NCBI GenBank assembly: GCA_037074765.1
Contig: JBAMDO010000155.1
Span: forward strand, 1 to 64,000
Length of the DNA: 64,000 nt
From: Mansonella perstans
Taxonomy: Eukaryota > Nematoda > Chromadorea > Rhabditida > Onchocercidae
Direction: 5' to 3'
The position numbers were made by a program, and so were the translations under genes. Of this stretch, positions 36,101 through 48,300 are shown piece by piece. The notes beneath the pieces were generated by a model, which made no database searches, was not told where the DNA came from, and saw only the letters and a list, made by a program, of their open reading frames with translations. Each line of letters opens with the position of its first letter. Position 1 is the first letter of the stretch.

Positions 36101-38463
36101 TATCCCAACTTTCCAAATGCTCTAAAATTTTTATAATTTATTGGGTTAACCATCAAATACATTTGAAAATTAGATTAATTTGTTATCACTTATCCATAAG
36201 TCTGCCCTAAGTAAACAAGAAGACACGAAAACTTGACCAATCAAAATATTTTGAAAAAAATAACAGATTTTTGGACTTTTAAGCCAGTACTTCACCATTT
36301 AAGAAGTCAACATTTCCAAACCAGCTATAAGAAGTCAACAGCAATAAATTAAATCAATATAAACTAACCTTAAACACGAGGGCACTTAAGTCATCGCCAA
36401 AGACTTTTTTAATAACAATATTCCTCTCTATTGGACATGGAAGACAGCTGATGACCAAATCGAGGATTGGACTTACACTTTGTACACATCTGCAAAACAT
36501 TGCTGAAACGTGCTGCAACGTTTATATTTTATTTTGACGATGAGATCAAGATAAATTTACCTTAATGCTGATCCACAAGCCACCGGAACAACTCGGTGAG
36601 TAAGTGTTAGTCGTTTCATAGTTTTAAGTGCTTCTGCATTCAAAGCATCATCTTCACTGCTGGCTTGCAAAAATATATCAGCAAAATGATCGTCCAAATC
36701 TGCCAGTTTCGAAAAAATTTCTTCGCGAGCAGTCATCATTTGTTCAAACCCAAACAAGAAATAATTAACAACGTTTTTTTTTTGGGTCGTAGAGAGAAGA
36801 GGGGAGAAGGGAAGAATCACCGAATGATATTCCTCAAAATACCAGCCAATATTCGAATATATATACATATAATGCTTGTCGTTATGCTTAATAGGTATAT
36901 ATTTATATCCGCACGAAACAAATTTTATCAACAGCTAGCAACTTACTGGGAATGATCCTCTTTCACATCGACCCATCGTGTCTCGTTATCTAAGTCAAAA
37001 GTCAAGTAACGCTTATTGATTATATCCACAGCTGCCATAAAATGCTTGTCCTTATGTTTAACAGGTATACAAACCTTAAAAAAAAGAAAAACTAAAACAC
37101 TTTTAGAACTAAAGGAACAAAAAAAAAGCAAGTATTTAGCATTTTTTAAAATTACAGGCAAAATTTAAAAAAAAAAAAAAAAAAAAAATATACATTGATA
37201 GGATTTTCAAGCCCCAATCTTTCCGTTATCGAATCAACAGATCTGCAAAAATCTGCACCTTGTTTATCCATTTTATTTATGAAAAAGACTGATGGGATGG
37301 AAAATTTCTTCGCTTGTCGCCACACAGTTATAGTTTGTGCCTGCACACCAGCTGATGCATCCAAGACGGTTATAGCACCATCTAATACACGAAGACATCT
37401 TTCAACCTGTAATAAACAAGCATTAATTCCATACTTTTTTTCAAAACAATGTTAGCGCAATATACTGCATTTTAATACTTCGTTACTTCTAATTCTACGG
37501 AATTAGAAGTGACTTAACCAAACTATTGTATCATGAATTCCCCATAATTTCATATTTTCTAAATTGCTTTATACAAATCAACAGATGATTTCAATTCATG
37601 ACTCTGATCAGCATTTCACAGTATGGCTTGCAAGAAAGATGAATAAGAACGGAATATTGCATTAAAAATTTAATTTCATCCAGTATATTTATACCTCTAG
37701 AGTGAAGTCAACATGTCCAGGAGTATCAATTAAATTGATTTTATGTTTTTTCCAAAACAATGTTACTGCTGCAGATTGTATTGTAATACCTCGTTCACGT
37801 TCTAGTTCCATAAAATCCGTTACGGTATTTCCTGAAATTATTCTTTTTAACCTTAACTTCTTAGATTTCAGCTATGTTTACATATATGGTAACTTAAAGT
37901 AAAAGAAAAAAACAAACCGGAATCAACATTTCCCAAAAATTTTGTTGCACCAGCAAGATATAATAAGCGCTCTGTAACTGTTGTCTTGCCTGCATCAATA
38001 TGCGCAATAATACCAATATTACGTATCAACTTCGGATCCACATTTAAATTTACTGTGCTGCTCGAAACTAAACTTGAAATAAACCTTACTTCAACTATAT
38101 CAATTTAATTGTTGTACAACAAATAAAGCAATAATTATTAATTTGTTCAATAATTGTTGAAACTTTATGAAAAAGAAGTTTTATCACTGGAGCAGTTTTT
38201 CGGAAAAATGATCATACATTCATTTTTGAGGAAATGCGCAATTTTTCTTCAATAATCCACTACGATATTTTTGTATTTTTAAATCATTCTATTAAATGCA
38301 ATTTTTTCAATTACTGTCAAAAATTGAAGTATATAATGGTTGTCTTTTGAAATGATATGAAATTAAAAACTTTTTAACCTTTTGGTTTCCTTGGTTTATA
38401 AATGCATAGCATTCGAATATTACTTCCATTTTTGTGAAACCATTTCAACTTCAGTGAATTCAT
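33113..38463 (-). CDS. gfm2: Mitochondrial elongation factor G2 (GFM2, ribosome-recycling GTPase)
   Basis: EF-G2 splits post-termination mitochondrial ribosomes together with RRF. Fourteen exons: 38379-38463, 37918-38094, 37695-37831, 37194-37406, 36947-37074, 36561-about 36740, 36369-36489, 35859-36032, 35494-35633, 35202-35358, 34765-34926, 34495-34635, 33554-33826 and 33113-33385. They give about 786 aa against about 779 in human. The first exon encodes a basic presequence ([13 protein letters not shown]...) fitting mitochondrial import. GTPase motifs are AHIDAGKTT (G1), RGITIQSA (G2), DTPGHVDF (G3), NKMD (G4) and CGSAL (G5). Later domains include GELHIEVI and VAYREVIRN. Vertebrate-like EF-G2 segments (LEPIMNAE then [14 protein letters not shown]) separate it from EF-G1. 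The intron after exon 10 has a GC donor. The 5' border of exon 6 is unresolved because no AG occurs within about 90 nt upstream. Two intronic exon echoes are listed separately. Confidence 0.92.
33476..33500. repeat. Exon 14 echo inside GFM2 intron 13
   Basis: These 25 bp match 24 of 25 bases of exon 14 at 33337-33361 in the same orientation, 139 bp away. The copied piece covers codons for the start of the MTLQEV segment. It lies in the intron and is not needed for the reading frame. Confidence 0.8.
36871..36899. repeat. Exon 5 echo inside GFM2 intron 5
   Basis: These 29 bp match 26 of 29 bases of exon 5 at 37041-37069 in the same orientation, 170 bp away. On the minus strand the echo reads [10 protein letters not shown] against [10 protein letters not shown] in the exon. 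It sits just downstream of the exon 5 donor and upstream of the unresolved start of exon 6. Confidence 0.75.
37482..37513. repeat. 14-bp-arm inverted repeat with TACG loop, GFM2 intron 3
   Basis: The arms at 37482-37495 and 37500-37513 pair over 14 bp with a single mismatch (G-T when read as RNA), closing on TACG flanked by C and G. As plus-strand RNA this would be a C(UACG)G tetraloop. The gene is transcribed from the minus strand, where the loop would be CGUA. Confidence 0.85.
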
Positions 38464-39365
38464 CTTAGCGAGAGGTAATCATTTCTAAAATAGTTTATAC
38501 TATTTTAAAACGAAATCTCTCTTTAATCCATCGGAATGTACTGTTCTTGTGATAGCAATGCAAAATTGATACATAGTAAAAGTCTGCGATAGTGAAAGTC
38601 AATGATAGCAATGATAACAGCGAAAAGAGAACAATTGGAAGAATTTAAAAAGCGAAGATAATTTCAAGAGAAAAACAACATTCAAATTAAAATTATACAA
38701 AATATAACGGGCCATTATGAGATGTTGATAGAGGAGGTTAAGGCAAGTCAGTGGAACAGGTCAACACAGTAACTCAGTGGAACAGGTCAACACAGTAACT
38801 CAGTGGAACAAGTCAACAAGGTTAAGGCAAGACATTGTAACAAGTCCATGAGAAACACTTGGAGTAGGGGTTAAATTTATCATGAGATAAAGGCTAATAT
38901 CACCGTATTTAACACTACAGTGACAACGTTTTTCGTTTATTTACACAACTGACATTTCTAGTTTTGTCTTCTAAGTGTAGTATTTTTAATACTGATACAT
39001 CCATTTTCTATTTTTTTCCGCAATTTTTTACAAATTTCAATAATTTTCATTATATTCGTTCATTAATTTGTCTTTAATGCAATTATTTTGGAAAATAGTA
39101 CAGAGTTTCAGTTCTTTTCCCTTTTAAATTTTGACAAAAAATTTTATTGAAAAATGTTGCAAAATTTTTCTCTGTATTTCTTTTTCTCAAGCATTTATTC
39201 AAATTTCATTTGTCAATTTTTTTTTGTCATAAAATTATGAATCGTTTTTTCCCATATTTTATAACTGTCATACAAAATAAACCGTACTGATTGCTGTCTA
39301 AATTACTCGACTAAAAAATTATATTTTTGAGAGTAATTTCATTTTAGGAATTTAAATGAACAAGA
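38464..39365. promoter_or_regulatory. Divergent promoter region between GFM2 and iRhom
   Basis: About 0.9 kb separates the two start codons, so both promoters should lie here. It holds a 26-bp tandem repeat (38736-38831), long T/A runs, and an ATTTTAG at 39341-39347 that is a plausible cis- or trans-splice acceptor 18 bp before the iRhom ATG. No TATA box can be singled out in such AT-rich DNA. Confidence 0.5.
38736..38831. repeat. 26-bp tandem repeat (2.8 copies) bracketed by a 12-bp direct repeat
   Basis: The unit starts TCAGTGGAACAGGTC and repeats exactly at 38748-38773 and 38774-38799, with a partial third copy of 20 bp (one change) at 38800-38819. GGTTAAGGCAAG lies immediately on both sides (38736-38747 and 38820-38831). 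Confidence 0.9.
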
Positions 39366-39382
39366 ATGTCTGGTGGACTTGA
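39356..39382 (+). other. Upstream ORF overlapping the iRhom start codon
   Basis: An ATG at 39356 opens an 8-codon frame ending TGA at 39380-39382, out of frame with the iRhom ATG at 39366. If transcripts begin at or before the acceptor-like ATTTTAG at 39341-39347, ribosomes meet this ATG first. It could lower iRhom translation by leaky scanning. This is seen in sequence; the effect is inference. Confidence 0.5.
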
Positions 39383-42300
39383 TCGTTCCCAACTTTCACT
39401 GCCACTAAAAAGTGTTACTACGAGAGATGATTGTAGTGTATTGGAAGATATGAATATGGATTCAAGACCAATTCAGCAAAAGCTTATAAAGAGCTTAAGT
39501 ACGCCAACAGATTACTTGGTTTCTGCTCAGCTGGTATGTACATTTAAATTTCATAGTGGCGAAGCCTTAGATTCTATCAATAGTCTTAGTTTATTTCATG
39601 CAGTACTCCTTGAAAGAACGCATGAAAAAGCAAATGAAAAAGAAAAATGAAAAAAAAATGAAAAAGCAATGAAAAAAATAAATGAATTCATCAATAATGT
39701 TGCTAATTTACACATTTTAAAATATAATTTTCATATAAATTAATTAAGCAAATAGTTCAACGTTTTCTTTTTATTTTTATCATTTAAATAAATTACAGAA
39801 CTTGCAGTTTCCTTCATCTTCTAATTCCTTGAAGGAATCCGGCAATGACTCTCCTTTAAGTCGTGCACAAAGGTAAGCTTTGGTATTTTCGTATCTTGAA
39901 TTTTCACATCTTTGGAATTTCTTTGTTGGAGAATATTTTTTGTGGTTTTTTTATATTCTCTTAACTTTTCAATTTCTTTCATGGAATAAGCTCAATAAAA
40001 AGTTCTAATGTACTTTAGAAATCCTGGATCATTTGCAAAAGATAAATCTGAGACACTTTTTTGCCCAAACTTTAATTAATTAAATTAATTAAACTTTCAA
40101 GTGAAAAGCTTTTCATAAACAATTCGATAATTTTAGTATTCGAGAGACGATCTCGAATGGAACAGCAAAGTTTTTCGGTGTTCCTCCGCCAGAAAGCTAT
40201 CAGTCATCAACTGGTCTGCATGTCAATCAGAAATGGAACTGCCGTCGATTGCGGTTTATTTGTAGGCATTATGGGAATCCGAAAGAAGACATATTGACGA
40301 AAGAATTGAGGCCACAAAGCATGTTGTAATAATTGATTTTATCGTCAGTTGAATATCCATATAGGATAGAGTGATTTCTGTGAAATGACTAGCCTAACAA
40401 TGGTTTTATTCATGGAAGGATACACGTAACAGCTGTTTCGTTGTTAAGTAATACAATTTAAAGCCGAAAAGTCACTTATAAATGAAGCATTTTGTAGTTT
40501 CATTCAGTGAGCATTATTTTACTTTTTTCTGTTTGTTGCAGACAAATATTAGTTTGTTAACTTTCGTTTGCTTTATAATTCAAACATTTCAAAATTATTA
40601 CGGTAAAAATAATAATGCGTTGTGACTTTAATTGTAGATGATCTGTGCGATATTCCATCACCGTCAAAGAGTGTCACACCACAAAGTGAAATATGTGAGA
40701 CTTTGTTTATGGCATCCGAAAATGGTTATCCTGTAAGTTTTGAAATAATATTGCAGAAACAGTATGACTGCTAAAGAAGCATTCACTGCATTAGAAAATA
40801 TAATAAATGAAGCTCTGAATCTTCCTTCAAATCTTTGAGAAACATTTTCTTAAGGAAATTTCATTTTTTTATTTCATTACTCTAAAGTAAAAAATTGTTT
40901 CCTTAATAAAGTTAATTTTCAGAGAACGTTTTCTAGAAGCAAATCGGCAGAAAGCCGTAGAAGCCAACTTACTGAGCAATATCTGAAACGACGTGACAGT
41001 GTTATGGAAATGATTTGCGACAGGATTTCTTCGATGATACAAAGGTTGAAATTCTGATTTTTAATCTTATTTGTAGTAATGGATTTAACTTTTGGTTTTA
41101 CCGACAAATTTTTGTGATTATCTCATTGCTGTTGAACAGGTATAGGCTATGTATAGGCTATACCTATGTATAGCTATGTATATATATACCTATAAGTATA
41201 TGTATAATCTATATGTACATGCTGATTTGTTATGCTGTTTAATTTTAGAACTAAATCCTATCAAATTTCTCTTATTTTCAATATTCGCATATGTGGTATT
41301 TAGGGCTAATTTAAAAGTTATAAAATAATAGCGGTATATATTTTTCATCATTTCCAGTTTTTTACTTTGAAAATCAAATAATTTCCTTCTTTAAGGAAAA
41401 CGTTGAGACCAAAAAAGGGCTGCGCAACCGTGAAACGCGGTCGATCAGTATCAAGCAGTTTTGCACCATTTTCAGTTCAAGTTGGAAACATCACTCAAAT
41501 CAGAATTGGATCACCGACTGTGAATATTTCCACTGGTGAGAATAATGATTTGATTGAATTTTGCAGAACATCAACTATATTTGTGAATTTGGATAGTCTG
41601 AAAGAAATTTTATAAGTTTAGAAGTTTTTCTGTCGTTGCTATGATAGCTTTTTTGCAAAGCGTCTATTTGATTTATCAATTTGATTTGAGTTTCATAAGA
41701 ACATGAAGGATTTTTCGTGTTTTTGGTTGCTTTATTTCAATTTTCAATCTTCCATATTATGTTATTGAAAATTAGGGAATCTTCCAGTATAAATTCGTAT
41801 TTTCGATCATTTTTCGAAAGTCTTAGAAGGTGATATATGATGATTTTGGATTTTCAGTTGTTTCTCAAATTAATCGTGGATTTTTGAAGTTTTACTAGAT
41901 TTACTGTTCCTAATAATGCATCATATTTATTTTTATAGCAGAAAGCATTTCTGCGGTCGTAGAAAGTGATTTTGAAGGTCATAAGTTGGTGAATACTACT
42001 ACTGAGCCTAAAAAACAAGACAAAAGGAATGTTGAAGTTTCATTACTAAAAAAGGTAAGCATCTTGAAAATATCGTTTTTATTCCATAAGTATCAATACT
42101 GTACCTTAAATTAAGGTGAGCCAAAATCTATTTCGAATTGAGTCAGGACAACCAATTTTCAGCATCACCCAGCAATTCATTTCCCGTCAGAGATAGAAGC
42201 TGCAGAGCTTGTACAGAACGAATTATTCTTTGATTATACTTCTCGGATGGTTTCGTCCAGTATTTCTGGTTCTGAACGAGGTACTTCTGGTTCACGAGGT

Positions 42301-45300
42301 ACTTCTGGTTCTGAACGAGGTATTTGATTTGCGTATTTTAATTTCTGTTGATCTTACTTCGTAAAATGACATTGTTTTACTGGCATGTTGAATTTTTTTT
42401 GCTTTACATAAGATTATTACCAACTGTGCACTTGAGAAGAAGCTTAAGTAATATAGGTGGTTCATTAATTACTGTTAATGAACCGCCTGCATTATTTAAC
42501 ATGCAATTTTTCAAAGATTTTTATATTCACTGCATGCTTTGGCAGGGGACTTGATTCACAAGAGCATAGTTTTATATTTCATAAATAAATATTTTTGACA
42601 ATGCTTCGGGGGCCAAGTAGGAAACGAGGAAAAATTATTAGCTTAAATTGTTATGTGAATCAAGAATTTAAAATGGGAGGTAGTGTTGAAATTTAAAAGA
42701 ATAAACAGAAACAAATTAGAATATATTTTATGATTAGTTAGACTGGTATTCATGAAAATCATGGATTATTAGGTAAAGCATAATTCCTGATTTACAGAGT
42801 AAATAACTATTCAGCAGTTCTTGCAAGGAAATAGTATAATATGGAATTAGTAAAACAGTAGATAATAGTATCCATAGTAGATAATATGGAAATTAGTGAA
42901 GAGAGAAATTGAAATTATAATTCGGAAAATTTCTTGCTTTCTTGATTTAGAAATGCGAACGAATTCTTTGCGAATGCATCGATGTGGGGAATTGTGTGAT
43001 GAGGGTTTTCCATCTGCAACAAGGAATAAAAAGGTAATTTTGTCCTGTGCTGCTGCTTCATGTGCTGATTAAACTCTCACAGCTCTCCAATTTGTGCAGT
43101 ATTTTTTTTTATGAGAATATTAGGATCTTAATGAATCTCTTTCGAATATGATTTTGGATCAAAGAAAACTTTTTGACATTTAAACAAATAATGGTTTTTG
43201 AGAGTTTTATTGAATATATTTATTTTATTTATCTCATTACGTTTATTAGAAATTTTATTATGTGCTGTTTTTAGTTTTGTTCTAAAGACGATCCAATGGA
43301 ATACAACGTAGGAAATCTACAAGATGATGGACATCCACTGGCGAAAATGAAGCCGAAATTCTCGATAGAGGTAAAAAATTAATTGCAGCAGCTTCATGAG
43401 GTTTTCACATATGTTTTGGAATAGTTTTAAGATACCTATTTTATAACCAAAGATTTGTTTGATTCCATTAGAAGCAGAAATTTTACTATTTCAAAACAAC
43501 CATATTAATGCTATGCCGAGATTTTTAAAAATTTTTTAGACGGAATAAGGCAAGCAAAAAAAAATTGTTTCGTGATTTTCCAACAAAATCATTTCTCAAT
43601 AATTTGAATTTATCAGGAGCTGATAATGACTTCTGTATCAGGTATTTCTACTATGCACGTAGTTTATGCAAATCAGTAGGATAATCAGTAGGATACACTT
43701 TTTCATTTATTTGATTTTTTTGTGCTGCTGATCATGTTACGGTTCTATACATGTCTTCTTGTACTGATCTGATTTTTTGTCTCTGAAGGGAAATTTTGGA
43801 AAAATATCTGTTTCGTTGCGTTGTTGTGTTCCAATTTTTTTTAAGATGGATTTTTTTTTTCTTTTGATCATTATTTGGCCTGTTTGTTTTTTGCAAGCGC
43901 AGCATCCCGTTAAACAGCTGAAACAGCGATACTCTGATAACTTATTTTGCTGTATGAAACGAATGTTAACAAAAAAATTTTTTTTTTAAAACGAATGTCC
44001 TAGGACCGTTGTGTGATTTATTCATGATGATGCACTAAAAGCTTGCTCTTGAAGTTCTATTTTTTTTTTATATATTTGTTCATTTTAGTTATTTGTTTAT
44101 TTTTATTTGGTTTCAGAATTTGCATTTGCATTGCTTCCCAAATTTAAGAGTTAGTGAAAAGGATCATGTTCATATTTGTCGAACTTTTTGGAATTGATTC
44201 CTGTATAGTTCCTATCTTCTCTCCGATCATGTTAAGCTGTTTATTTTTCAGGAAAAATCAACAGCGTTTCCGTCCGTACGCAATGCTTTTTCAAGTTCAA
44301 AAGTAATCCTTTTCTATAGCATAATTTGTATCACACCTTTCAAAAGTTTTTAGGAAGGAACTAAACTGTTCCCAAATTATTTTAGGAATCGTTGCAAAAT
44401 GTTCAAGCTACTGATGAGAGAAAAACGAAAAAAGAAAGCTGCAGAAGTATGCGGAAGAGATTACTGTTGGATGTGAGTATATTTTGTTGAAATGGTGTTT
44501 CATCAAAATATTTGCATCATTTATTGAAAGTAATAAAATTTCAGGCAGCATCCCTCATTTCATATGCCAACATATTTAAAATATGCTGGAAGTTCCATCA
44601 TTCCTGCGTAATAATAGCGTGTTGAAAATTGAACTTGGGGGTCCGTTATCAGTAACTGAAATTTCATTTACAAATGAAATTTAAATAAAAGAAGCAACAG
44701 CTTACATTTTGACTAAAAAGCATATGATGTAATTATGGTATTACTTTTAGACAATATACAGTGAGCTGAAATCAAGGAAGTATTCTATTTCACATCATCG
44801 GCGCTTTGGCGGCGGTTTTGGAATATGGCGAAAATATTTTCAGCGATCCTATAGGAAGGATGTCTATCAGTTGAATGAAGATACTTATGTTGACTGTAGG
44901 TACGTCTAGTTAGCGGAATGATTTGAAATGAATGCAAATTGATTTAGTTAATTTAAGTAATTGGAGAGAAATGAATTTAACCAAAATATGATTCGTTTTG
45001 AAGAGTTTTTATTCACCTTTATTTCTAGGCCTTTCTTCACCTATTGGATTACGACAGTTCAAATACTTGTCACTATAATTAGTTTGTACACTTATGGAGT
45101 TGGTCCTTGGGGATTCGGCCTTGTGGAGAGGACAGCTGATGTACTGCATACTACTGTTACTTTGAAGAGAGTCAGTATTTATGTGCAGCAAAATATTTGG
45201 TTTGGGCCAAAATTTGTAAGTTTAAGTTTCAATTTTTAGTTATATATTCTTTTAGTTTTATTTTTTAGACATGTAATAGCTCTTAGTATTTTTTTTTTAA

Positions 45301-48300
45301 TCTGAAGTTAGTTTGGTTATTGAATTTAATTTGAATTTAGCTTTTAGCAGGAATTGCGAGGGCTCTTTGAAGGATAACGTTATATATTATAAAGTTGAAG
45401 AAGTCTAGTAACTCCACTGATAAGCTGGCTATTAAATATATTAGTTGAAAATAAAGCGGTAATTGGACAGCTTTCATCAAGGGCTACCATTTGTATTAGT
45501 CGTATCATATCACATGAGAACGTCTGTCGTCTTCGGTTTAGCAATGTCTTTAGTTATGAACCAATTATTTTGAAAATTAAGTCTACTAACAAAATTATTT
45601 ATGTTATATAAAAAGTATGTATTGAACACTAGAATGGTCGTTGAATTTTGAGGCTGATTTGGTACATCTTGGTGCTAAATTCACACCTTGTATGCGCGAG
45701 GACCCAAGAATTTTCGAACAAATTGAAGCTGATCATATGGAAGAAAATGAGACCGGCTGTTGCATTTATAATGATGGTGCTGGTTGCTTTCAAACTGGGC
45801 GCAGTACTTGCCCGGTATGTTTTATAGTTTATTTTACTGTTTGTGCAAATGAAGGCAGACATTTTTGTTATTTGTCATATATTTTTTCTGTGATCATGGG
45901 ATTTTTTTGTTTACATCAATGCTTAGAGAACAATGCGGTAATCTTATTTTATTTAAGATTGTTAGTGTGTTGAGAAATTTTTTCGTATTTTTTTTTGTTA
46001 TACTTAAGGCATTTCGGATACTTTGATCTTCAATAAGTTTATGATGTTTTTATAAACATCTTTTTTTGTTTCTCCAGTGTTATAAATGTGCTCATATTGA
46101 TCGCAAATTTTTTTTTCGATAACTTTTTTTAAAATCTTCATTGAAGGTTATTTTTCAATAGAATGAACAGTAAGAGCTTCGGACGAGAATGTTTTCGTTT
46201 ACAAGATCTACAGAAAAAAAAAGTGCAGAAATAAAAAATGTTTCAGCAATTATTTTTCAGTAGAATGTATAAGAATTTAAAGAATAATGTAGTGATGTTT
46301 AATAATCAGTAATAGATAATAATTGTGAAATTTATTTTATTGAGAAAAATATTTTGCTTATTAAACTACTATTCTGACTTTTAGTCACTGATAGCCACAT
46401 TAGCGAAATGGAAAAAAGACAATCTAGGCCCAGAGGGCCGTGTATCGGGTGCTGTTTGTGGTCAAGATCCGAGGTATGCTTTAGGAATTGTTTTTGATTA
46501 TTTTCAATTAATTGCAAATATTATCTCACCTAAATATGTTCCGAAAATCAAAAAGAAGTGATATAGATATTGCGAGGATCCAGTTTCCGTGCAACCATAC
46601 GAATGGCCAGATGATATAACGCAGTGGCCTGTAAGTTTATTACTCTTTTACATTGTTTTATGTTCTCATGTTTGGCGAAATTAATATAATTAATGAATGA
46701 GATAACGAAGCAGTCAACTGTACTGACAGTTAGTTGTTTTTATATGAAAGCAGTTATCGGACAAATGAACAGTGTATCTAAAAATTCAGTTTTCGGTAGG
46801 TGTGTAAGCAGATAACACTTTCCGTACCCGAAAATGTGATGCACATGCAGTGTGAAATTACTGGTAGACCTTGCTGCATACAGTTGCACGGACAGTGCCG
46901 TATAACTACAAGAGATTATTGTGATTTTGTGGAAGGATATTTTCATGAAAATGCAACACTTTGTTCACAGGTAACATTGTCTTAATTACTAATACTGCTT
47001 GCTAATGTCCTTGCTAATCTCATACGAAAGTATGGCTGTAACAACCTGATAGCATGGTTTCATAATAGTTTTTTTTTCCAGACATAGTCTAAGATACCAT
47101 GAATCTCTTATTGGTTATGATAGAATTTGACAAAAGATATGAACTAGTAATTTAAATTAAAAAAGCATGCTAATAGTAATATGATTGACAGTCAAATTAT
47201 TCCCTAAATTAGTTGCTTCATACACGGTGTGTTTTTTATTTCAGGGAATGTAATGAAAGATATTAGCAGTGAATTTTAAACAAATAACAAAATTGTTATA
47301 ACAAATAGTTTTGCCTTTTCAGCCACCTTAGTTTTTTAATCTTCGGTAGTTTCAACTATACTTCACTTTGTAGAATTTAAGTTTTGATCAAAACTATGTT
47401 GATGGGATTTGTTGCAGGTGTCATGTTTAAGTGAAGTATGTGGCATGCTTCCATTTTTGCGGAAAAATCGACCAGATCAATGGTATCGCCTATTTATACC
47501 ACTTTTCCTGCATGCAGGGTCAGTTTTTTATATTTTCTTGACTACTTGAAATTTAGTGAGCAAATAAATGCAAGCCTTTCGTTTTGTCATGTTTGTAGAA
47601 GTTTTCAGGATAATCCATTGCCTCTTAACAGTTTTTGTCCAAATTCTATATATGAGGGATTTGGAGAAATTGCTTGGATGGGCGCGCATAGCACTTCTTT
47701 ATATGGTATCAGGCACTGGTGGATACCTGGCTGGTGCAATTTTTGTTCCTTACCAGGTAAGCAAGTCGTTAAGTATTATTATTGATAATCATTTTAGTAG
47801 TAAATGTTTTTCAAAAGAACAAATTTGTTGAAAGTGTTGCGATGTTAGAATGCACATATTACAAATTTTCGAAGTAAAAAAATGTGCAGTGTAATATTTC
47901 AGCCGGAAGTTGGTCCAGCAGGATCACATGTTGGAATGTTTGCTACGATGTATGTTGATGTACTTTATAGCTGGTAAGGAATTTTTTTTTAAATAACAAA
48001 GGCATAAAATTTGCTCTTTTCATAGATTGCAAAATTTTAATATGTTTGGTGCATTAAAACATGGCTTAATTTCGAAGTCAAGAAAATTAAAGTAAATCAT
48101 TGCCTTTAGTATATGTATTTTTGATACTTATTAATTAATTATATCTTTTCAGGGATCTTCTAGAGAAACCTTGGCATGCAGTTATGCAACTGAGCTTATT
48201 TACTCTAGCGCTTTTTGCTTTAGGAACATTACCGTGGGTTGATAATTGGGCGCATTTGTTCGGCTTCATTTTCGGGATTTTGATATCTTTAGGTGCGTTA

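Noticed and set aside
36557..36931. A 124-codon minus-strand frame as one continuous GFM2 exon
   Set aside because: Its first half contains the exon 5 echo and non-homologous sequence. Only the part from about 36740 down matches EF-G2.
47438..47608. iRhom exon 20 starting at the TTTGTAG before 47599
   Set aside because: That acceptor gives the wrong frame. GTTTTCAG ending at 47608 restores [12 protein letters not shown], matching the family.
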